From positions 490,544 through 554,543 of the forward strand of contig JAIOKI010000010.1 in the NCBI GenBank assembly GCA_028335825.1: DNA of 64,000 bases. The letters run 5' to 3'. Below the pieces are notes generated by a model, which did no database searches, was not told the DNA's origin, and saw only the letters and a program-made list of their open reading frames with translations. The stretch's first letter is position 1. The number at the start of each line of letters is the position of its first letter. Source of the stretch: Nosema muscidifuracis. Taxonomy: Eukaryota; Microsporidia; Nosematidae. The position numbers were made by a program, and so were the translations under genes. Below are positions 54,800 through 64,000 of the stretch, piece after piece.

Positions 54800-56200
54800 G
54801 AAATGAATAACAACAAAATGATAAATAAAGAGAAAATTGGTGTTAAAATTTATTCAAGATTTAACAAATAATCGATATATAGTAAAGAAGAATGTTTATA
54901 AAATAAGTATTATGAATCAAGAAGAAATTTCGATATAAAAGTAAAGGTAGTATAATAAAATATTAAATGTAGAATATTTGATATATCTACAAAACTAAAA
55001 AATAAAGTAGTATTTGATACTAACATGATGTATATGTTCATATTATCTTCAATTTATAAAAGAGTGAAAATACCTTGAAAAGAAATTTAAGACATGTTTT
55101 ATAAAAAGAAAGAATATTTTCTAAAGTTTTATATTATACCTTAGGGAACCATAAATAAGAACATAAAATATTCATCTATTCTAATAATAAAAATGTAGAG
55201 AAGAATTATAATATTTTTTAAAAATATAAAGATGATACGGAAGAAGTATTAAAGTTTCTGTTATCGAAATATTATAGTATAGAATCAAAATAAACATGGA
55301 TAAAAATATAAGAGCTTTATTAATCCTAATATAAGGGTAATATTAATATTAAACTTAATAGATCATAACAAAATAGTAGATATAGATAGATATAGAACAT
55401 TTAATTCTTAAATTAAAAGTAACAAATAATTTACTAATATAGACTTGAAAGATGATTTTTTAATATTATGCTTTTATAAAAAGATCATTTAGACATAAAC
55501 ATTAACTATATGAATGAAAAGGATTAACCATTTTTCAGAATTATATGGATAATATTTTAAGGGGATCAAAATTTATAAATCTTGAATTGTCTATATAGAT
55601 GATATTATTATATATAGATAATCATGATGAACATGACATAAATTCAAAAAATTAATTAAAATTGTAGAAAAGAACAATCTAACACTAAACTAAAAAAACA
55701 ATATTGAGATCAGGATATGTTCTATAATCAAGAAAGATACATCATTAATACAAGAAATTCAAAGTTACAAAAAATAAGAAAACTACATAAATGATTAATT
55801 ATTGAATGAATTTTATTACTAAACGTGTAGTCATTTCCAAGCAGTTATATCATATAACAAAATGAAAGATAGATTATAATTAGAACATCAAACATGAAGA
55901 AATCTTTAAAGATATTTATGTAAACAAATAGAATTAAATCAGACATATTATAATGATCTGTTTATATTAGAAGAATTTTATCTCAAATCTGAAATGAAGA
56001 AAAAACTCCACTATCATAAGTGAGAAGGAATGTCTTGCAAAAGTTTAGGATACGGAATACTTTAATTAGTATTATATAACAAAGAATTAAAAAATACAGG
56101 GATCATAAAAGAAGAAGTTGTTAATTAAGGAGAAGCATTTCTATAATTTACTAGATCTCTTTGACAACATTATCAACAATATATGTATTTGAAAATTTAT
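54800..56200 (+). mobile_element. Decayed Ty3/gypsy-type LTR element, pol region
   Basis: A YIDD-box reverse-transcriptase motif (VYIDDIIIY) lies at about 55589-55618, followed by NNLTLN. Some 300 bases on, a stretch resembles the gypsy RNase H entry (YYNDLFILE, cf. FILETDAS). The order fits a Ty3/gypsy pol. It is broken in many places and very old. No LTR pair was found around it. Confidence 0.6.
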
Positions 56201-56499
56201 CATAATCTTTATATCATGAACTTAGTAATTTCATAATTTTAAGAAAAATTGACTTAACTTCATTATTATAAAATAGATATTATCTCAGCATAAATTCATC
56301 ATCTATAAATGTTTCATCAAATTTAGACTTCATTATCAATATATCATAAATGTTATCAAACATAAGTTGAATTATTTCTTTCTTGATGTGTCATCAGTTA
56401 TTTTTCTTCATAATATAAATTAAGATGTTTGATATTAGAGCTTTGTATTATGTATATAAAATATCAGTAAACATAGGGGTAATTTTATTTTCTATTTGT

Positions 56500-57700
56500 T
56501 CGTTATTTCACAAAACCCTCAAAATTATCCAAAAAATAATACCATAAAAAATATTTAACGTTTAATATAATTGCTACTTTCAAACCACACAGAAATTCTT
56601 TTTTACTTAATTAGACGAGCATTAAAATATCCATTGTAATCTCATAATCTCGCTTTCATAATCAACATATTATTTCTTTCTATTGATTTCTACTTTATTC
56701 AATATTTGAATATCTCTGAGTATATAGAACCATCAAAAAAGTGAAATTAATTAGATTATTCAATTTTAAGAATATCATTAGTCAGCATTATTATTTTCAC
56801 TTGAAAAGTATTATATTTCTCTATCAAACAATGATCTACTTTTTCTTTTTTACATAATTTAATAAGTTTTCATCATAAAAAGTATATAAAATCCTTATGT
56901 AATTCCAAGATTTATCAATTATAACTAGAGCTGAAGAAGTAATCATCAATAACAAGTCTGAAAAAATTCCATGGGTGTTATATTATGAAACAAATTCTAA
57001 ACTCTGAAGACATCTTCATGTAGTCAATCTACAATGAAAAGAAGAGACCTGTAATTTGAGAAAATACTCAAAATCTACTAGGTGATTAACCAAAAAGGAA
57101 TAATTATATTGAAGACATTAACATAAATTTATTCATTTTTATTCGAAAAAAATAATATATCATAGGAAAACTTTGTTTATTGAAATTTCTATTTATGACA
57201 TACGCTTCATATAACCAATTAAAAGTCTCACAATCAAAAATTTTCTTCTCTCAATCTAATCCTCTATTTAAGAATAATCTTCTACCATCTGTTGAAATTA
57301 AATAGGTAATATAAAAATTAGTTGAATCTTAAATACTAGTAAATAGCATACTAAAAGACTTTACCCAAAAATAGAGACATTTACACTATCAATGATACAT
57401 CTTGTCATTATGACAGAACCAAACTCATAATGTCACAAAGGGTTCTAAAAACACTAGTATAGATTTCATTTGCTGAAATAAATGATGAATCAGCAAGTAT
57501 TGCTCTATATTAGAAATTTAAGAAATCATTGAAATTTGTAGTTTGCATATACCAACCACTTTATTATATAAATTGTATTGAAGTATTTCCAAGAGATTAT
57601 TATATTGGTACCTATAAAAATAATCATCTATACAAAGACTTGTTTCTTTCTATCAGTTTATCATATAGAATTACATAATATAAGACTAAATTTGTCAAGT
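56500..57700 (-). repeat. Decayed repeated sequence, copy 2
   Basis: 57060-57560 matches 49340-49870; the sequence near 56800-56860 echoes 47000-47050. The minus-strand pieces are protein-like (TFNWLYEAYVINRNFNKQ) but match nothing that I recognise. It might be a transposon or a retired gene family; I cannot tell. Confidence 0.45.
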
Positions 57701-60596
57701 GTTTTGCGAAATCATCGATTTTCATATGTAGAATATTTTAATTCATAATAGTTTATTTTTTATAAGGTATGTAAATTTTATATCATTATTGGTGCATTAC
57801 AACAAATGTTATAAAAATTAGTTTAAAATTTAATAAATATATTAATTATTATAATTGAACTTGAAAAATAAATTTTGATCAATTTTAGACATTAATTATT
57901 TTGTTTTTTTTACAAAATGAATTAACAATCTTAATTATTTTTCAGCAGATAAATTTTATTCATTTAGATATAGAATCACGTTATCAACCCTATCAGATTT
58001 AAAGCTTCCTTTATCCTAAATTTCTTCTTATTAGTACTAAAATCATTATAATTTGCTCTTAGAATGCTTATATGTGTTGATCTCTATTAAAGCAAATTGA
58101 TGACTTTTATCTGTATAATTTCTAAGTCTAATCATCTATCTTTAGTTTTTTCTATATCATCGTTCAAAGTTTGTTATTAATTTATCTCAAGTGAACACAT
58201 ACAATATAATTCTTAACTTATTTTTATACATTGATGTAGTGTGGTTAACTAGTATATTGTATTTATGTTTCGACATTTTTAAATAATCGAAACTGGAATT
58301 AAAATATGAAATAATTGTTTAAGTATAATTGAATTAATGAAATTTAATCTCAAAATATATGTAATATTTTAAGTAATTTAATAGATTAGAATATTAAATT
58401 TAATTAAAAAGTAGAGGTTTAATTTAAGTATAAAATTTATTAAGTTAATATTTTTAATTTTACAAACACAAGTAAAATTAAATGTATTTTTGTCTAACAA
58501 CATATATTTAATCATATTAAGAAAAAAACGAGATAGATATAATTAAAATCTAATTTAGACTACTTAAATAAAATTTATAGAAATTGAATTTAATATTCGT
58601 TTAGAGACAATATATATAATTGTATGATAAACTAAAATTTATTTTATTTTGAGGTAAATAATATTTTTTAACCCCTTTAAGTATCATTTATCTTTTTTAG
58701 ACTATATTTATTTTAGAGTTTAAAAAACGGAAAAAATAAAGTTAACATATAATTGTATTAAGTTATGTAATATCATTGATTTTTAAATTTAAATAATGGA
58801 ATTAATATATTTTGCAGCTTATAAAAATGAGAATTTTATTTTGAATATTCCAAAGAATCTATAATATAAGACCTTAAAGATTAATTGTCTTCTATTTTGT
58901 AAAAATTATGATGATGCTATGCTCTGGTTAAAGAAAACCTTTTTATAATTATTTTCTATATGAAATCTTTGCAATGGAATTGATAAGATACTCATTAAAG
59001 AATAAATTTATACTTTGTCAGTTTAAAATCCAGATACATTTTACAAAAATTATTGGATAAGTAGTTAATATGATGGATCAATATATTGATTGAGAAATAT
59101 AGCAAATTTATAAGTTTTATATAAATTTTACAAAAGTATTTTATTGACATGTGTAAATATTAATAATACTAAAAAAAGAAATGTTGAAGAGTTAATTTAC
59201 TTAATAACTCAACTTTCTACTCGACCACAGTTTTGATCAGTTCAATAACTTATAGATAAATTCTAAATAAACTTTTAATAGGGTTAATATTAAATCTTTG
59301 GAAATAAAAAGTTATTTTTCACGTATACTCTTAAATATTTACTAAATATTATTTATTACTAATGAATTATAAAATAAAAATAATTAAAAAATAGATCTAC
59401 ATTAAAAGAAAATTTTGATTAGACTATCTAATAGAAAATTGTTTTTTTCATACTAAGATATTTGTTTAAGCAACCTAGAAAGAAATATTAACATGCATCA
59501 AAAGTGATGATTCTCAATATAATAATTTGATAGATTCAAATAACGAAGGATATTTAAAAGACAAAATATTAATGATAGAAGTCTATAAAATATAAAATTT
59601 TTATTATTTATAATATCTATTTCATTAGAATAAAAGTCTAAAAGAAATCATCCATAAAAGAAACACTGAATTACATAAAATAACTAGATTTAAACAATAT
59701 AGTAATGCATTTTTAATTTCATTTACATAAACAAAAACTGTAACATACAATCAATGAGATAATTAAAGAAGATTATATCAGAGTTAGTTAGTGTTATTAA
59801 ATGATATATAGAGACAACTCATGTTATTATTGTAGAAGACTAATTTGTGTTCGTGTTTTATATTGATTCGTTATTCTTTGAGTAAATATTTCTCCATACA
59901 AGCAAAGAAGAAAAATATGTTATTATGTCAAAGAAGATTAGATTTCTATATTTTCTTAATTTCAAAGAAGTTAATTATATAATTAGTTTAAAATTTAGTA
60001 GATTATAGATATTTATAAATTATTAATTCTATATATGTTAATATTAAAATTTTATTATTATTTACAATAAGTAAAAGAAATAGAATTAAATAATCTATAT
60101 TATGAATATATTCAATTTTTAGAACTTAATATTTCATCAGAGTAATAAGATTTATTAGCTATATTAAATTATGATATTACTGAATTTATTTGTATTTTTA
60201 ACTTTGTTTATTAAGTTAGACTCTTAACTATGAGAAAGTATATAACAACAAAAGAAAGATAAAAATAAAGGAATTATTCCAATACTTTCAAATCACAAGC
60301 ATTTACCTGATACAAGAAGATGAGATATAGAAGATTGACATTAATTATCATGGGATTCTTCTATGCTTAAAAATACCCTATAATTTGAAATGTACTTGGA
60401 TCACTCTTCGCCACTGGATGCATTCAAAGCAGTACGATAATGAATAAATTTCTAAATATTTCAACCATATATAATAATAGATAGTTGATAATAATAAATT
60501 AAATATATTTTGTATTATTTGAAAAATTAAAAATAATCAATAAATGATGAATATTAGATTAATATGATAATATCTATAGAACTACAAAATCATAAA
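57701..60596. other. Gene-poor stretch with a decayed gene
   Basis: At 58796 an ATG opens MELIYFAAYKNENFILNIPK, soon broken but still coding-like (CKNYDDAMLWLKKTF) to about 58950, so an old lost gene. A similar hint lies near 59840-60000 (KEEKYVIMSKKIRFLYFLNF). No intact gene, RNA or long repeat seen. Confidence 0.45.
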
Positions 60597-61924
60597 TTAA
60601 AGTATTTTATTATCTTCTAGTATCTTTATTACACCTTGCATTATCATGTTTGACATAAATTTAATTGGTATATTGTTGTAGAAATTAATATTAATTACTA
60701 TATCATATAGGTTACGATAATTATTTGTTTGATTTTCATCTATCAAATTTAAAATTAGTCCATAAATTTCGATATTTTCTATTAATAAATCTTTTGATTT
60801 TGTTAGATAATAATCTGAAAACAATTTTAAAATTTTTGTATTTTTATATTTTAAAATACATTTTAGATTTATATTCAACTTAGGATTACAACATATAATT
60901 AAATATGATAATCTGTCGAATAAAAAATAAATTTTAGTATTAATTAAATAAACTTTACCCTCTCTATAATACATTATTATATGAAGTAAAAGTCTAATTA
61001 AACAATAAATATTATTCTTTATAAGAATATCGAAAAAACATTTGTAAAGTATAATTTTGTCTAAAGAGTCTTCAATATTATTTATACTTTCTATTATACA
61101 TGAAATTAATTTTTCTTTAGATATTTTCTTATCATTCATTTCTTGATAAACATCTTTTGTTATTTTATCTAAAAATGAGACGTTATATTTACTAAATGAA
61201 CAATAAGATAAGTTGAATTTATCTATGGTTGTGACTTTTATAATGATTCGGTATAATTCATTTTTACCATCAAAGTTGCAAAAATGAGATAGATTAAATT
61301 TACTAAAATCAAATTCTTTCATAAAGTTCATATATTTAAATATTTGATCAATGCTATCATAAATATCATCAGTATTATCAAATCTATCAATATGAAAGAT
61401 TTTAGGTAAAAACTTATAGTTCTTCATTGAATTTAATAATATATCTTTATAAACTACATAAGAATTATTCTTAGTGTTTATTAAATTCAATAAATATTTT
61501 AACTCTAATTTGATTTGTTCTATATCATTATGAAACATACATATAATCTATTGAACTTAATAAACTCATCTATTGGAATAATATTTGTGTTATTAAAATT
61601 TGAAAGATTAACTGGTTTGTTCTCATGAGATTGATTTGGTAAAGTAACAGAATTGTTATCTATATTTTGATCAAGATTGTCAATATATGTATTTAAAGAA
61701 AGATAATCATCAATAACATTGTAACTTTCTAATATCTCATAGCGTATAACTGAATTATTTTCATAATTATCTATCTTATCAGTAATAAAATCAGATTCAT
61801 CTAGAGATCCTAAATCAATGAGTATATAATCTTTACTCGGAAGGATCTCTTTTATTACATACATCTCATCAGAACAATTTCTAGTACTAAATATAATCAA
61901 AAAATATAGAATTATCAAATACAT
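60597..61924 (-). pseudogene. Secreted protein of a two-copy family, copy 2 (mid-gene frameshift)
   Basis: From the ATG at 61924 the signal peptide (MYLIILYFLIIFSTRN) and MYVIKEILPSKDYILIDLGS match copy 1 at 41849. After about 125 codons a one-base loss near 61546, relative to copy 1, throws the frame out. The correct frame resumes at once (MFHNDIEQIKLELKYLLN) and runs 313 codons to 60597 with no other break. Copy 1 is whole at this place but shifted near its end, so the two copies carry different single lesions and between them show the full-length design, about 440-460 residues. No domain recognised. The C-terminal half is helical (SFLDKITKDVYQEMNDKKIS...). Homopolymer-poor context here makes a sequencing error less likely than in copy 1. 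Confidence 0.7.
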
Positions 61925-62984
61925 TATGGATATAAAATATACAAATTTATGTAATTCTTTTAATTAATCACTTAATAAAAATATCTAAATTTCTTCCAAT
62001 AAACAAATTCTGAAATCAATAAATTTATAACTGAAAAAAACATTGAAATAATACTTTTTTATATACATAATTGTATTAATATAAATAGAAAAAATTAATT
62101 CAATTTTCATGTATTATAATGATCGAACAATTTTTCAATTAATGATAAGCTTTTCTAATATATAATATTATAAAATTAATTTTCAAATACAATAATAATA
62201 AATTAAAACTTTAATTATCTTTTATAAATCTAGATCAAATATAAGAGAATGTTTTTAATTAAAAAATTTTAATTGATAAACACATTAAAATACAAAATAA
62301 TATTCTTTATGTAAATTAGGATGATATAATAAAAAATTTACAATATGTATAGATGTAGATAAATTAGAAAACATAAACACAGAATATAATGTCAAAATCA
62401 GAAAATAGCTCAATTAAAGATAGAATTTCATATGAGTGTAAGAAAATATAAAATAATATTTTTGTGACTAGTAGCTTATTTTATGAACATAGAAGATGAT
62501 TAATTTATCATTTAAATAAAAAATAATTTAAATATTATTAGTGTAAATAATACTTTCATGTTACATAAATCAGTAAAATTGTTTGAACTATTTATTTTAA
62601 TAAACAAAAATTCTTTCATTTCATATTGATATTTTTGTAAATTTACAAAGTCTTTTATTTCTTATCAACTTTTTAGATTCATTTGTATAAAACATAAAAA
62701 TCAATATTTTATAAGTTTCTGTATATTTGTGTTAATGCTTTTATTTATTAATCTAAGTTATGTTTTTTAGTTTATTTCTATTATTAAAAAAGAATTACAA
62801 ATTAATTTATGATCAATCTAATTATTATTATAATAATAATTTTAAATTTGAAATTATTCGAAACATAATTTATTTAATCATCTGTAATATTTTCATTTAG
62901 ATGAATTCTAAAAATAAGATTACATTATCTTCAATGTAAAGAATTCTATTATTTGTCTTAAAATATAAATTTCATAAAAACCAA

Positions 62985-63256
62985 TGTAAGAAGATGAACC
63001 CCCATTGAAAATAAGAAGTCAGAAGTTGTGAACTGAAGCATATTTAATATATATGATATAATCCAATTAAACAAGTAAAAAATAAAGATATGAACAATAA
63101 CAATATTTTCTTATTATAAAGACACTATTATATTCTAACATGGTTAGTATTAAGATAAAGATATAAATGATTTTGAATATATAATATAGTATGAAACAAA
63201 ATAAATAGGATTACACTAAAAATTATCTTCTAGTCTAATCAAAGGTTCAATTAACA
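62985..63256 (+). mobile_element. LTR-like unit, copy 3
   Basis: Similar along its length to 14292-14568, and in the same position relative to the duplicated gene as copy 2. Old and diverged. The bases after it (63281-63450) match 21724-21915. Confidence 0.5.
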
Positions 63257-64000
63257 AATCTAATATTTTATCAAATCATCTATCTACTTTATCATGAGAT
63301 GGTTATTAATCATAATTTTAATATCATCTAATAATGGTATAGAGTAGAGAGACATAGGATAATATCAGGTGAAGTATAACATTTTTTAAATTTATAGCAT
63401 ATTCAATATTATGTGTATACTAGAAATTTTTATAAAGAATGTTAAAGTTTGTCACTTACATATTTAATAGTGAATTTCTTAAGTAGAGGAAATAATTAAA
63501 AATTAAAACTCTTCTCTATATTCTTATTTGAATATCCAATGTGACAAAGGAATATCTCGAAAAAGTCTGTAAATTATCTTGATATTTAGATGTGAAGAAT
63601 GATACTATTCTAGTATTTGTGTAAAAATATAGTTATATATTATATGAGAAATGATATATTTTCAACAAGAATATTTCACTTTATATATTTATCTTAAAAG
63701 CATAAAAAAGTATCTTTCAAATTATCAGTTATTTTATATTCTTTGTATGAGTCTCTAATCTATAATTATAACAATTGTAAAGAGAAAGTAAATGAAGGGT
63801 CATTTTTATAAAAAAATTATTAGAAAATATTTTTATCCTACTACTAGACATAATCTTGTTAATAAATGTTGTATTGTCAAATAATTACACAAACATTTAT
63901 TATTTAATAATTTTATTAATTTATTTAAACATTAAAATACTGACTAAAGAATTATTTATGTGTTTTGAAATTAACATCTTATTAATCAAATATTCATACT
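63257..64000. other. AT-rich end of window
   Basis: Apart from the repeat shared with 21724-21915, no gene or RNA is visible up to the window end. Confidence 0.45.

Larger units (their letters stand above)
60597..63256. repeat. Segmental duplication, copy 2
   Basis: Partner of 40516-43036. Upstream sequence from 61925 to 62984 parallels 41850-42773 throughout, and the LTR-like unit follows at the same distance. Confidence 0.8.

Overview
The window looks like a piece of a microsporidian chromosome, most like the very AT-rich Nosema/Vairimorpha group (a family-level inference from content; no search was run). The reasons are extreme A+T bias, intronless and mostly short genes, a chitin synthase, a minimal homeodomain protein, many small proteins with signal peptides, decayed Ty3/gypsy pieces, and the short CCC/CCCC (sometimes GGG) motif set just upstream of the start codon that is typical of microsporidian genes. 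That motif repeatedly decides the start codon here.

Layout. 0.9-10 kb is a conserved-looking block: a Sel1-repeat protein of the chitin-synthase-activator type, a four-pass membrane protein, a tiny SWIM zinc-finger protein, a secreted beta-trefoil (ricin-B-like) protein, a 68-residue membrane protein and a complete chitin synthase. 10.8-19 kb carries three paralogues of an unrecognised cysteine-rich membrane-anchored family. They share 12 equally spaced cysteines and a conserved RxxRS site before the membrane segment, and are interleaved with a secreted protein, a solo LTR and old retroelement debris. 20-28 kb holds small secreted or membrane proteins: a 13-Cys peptide, a single-pass protein, several hypothetical ones, and a secreted protein with a half-RING at its C terminus. 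28-37 kb is mostly decayed non-coding sequence with one 80-residue membrane protein. 37.7 kb has a membrane-anchored HECT ubiquitin ligase.

40-64 kb is dominated by duplication and decay. A segment of about 2.5 kb (40.5-43.0 kb) recurs at 60.6-63.3 kb, and each copy carries a secreted-protein gene interrupted by a frameshift. A 542-residue secreted protein (44.3-46.0 kb) has a same-length paralogue at 51.2-52.9 kb broken only by one in-frame TGA. A pseudogene of the FACT subunit Pob3/SSRP1 lies at 47.5-48.5 kb. A G+C-rich short gene or structured RNA sits at 43.4-43.6 kb. A homeobox gene is at 54.2-54.5 kb, and Ty3/gypsy fossils lie around it.

How the parts fit together: the Sel1 protein and chitin synthase probably both serve spore-wall chitin synthesis. 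Most other intact genes are predicted to enter the secretory pathway, so the window reads as a lineage-specific secretome region with fast gene birth and death. I found no rRNA, no intact tRNA and no CRISPR array.
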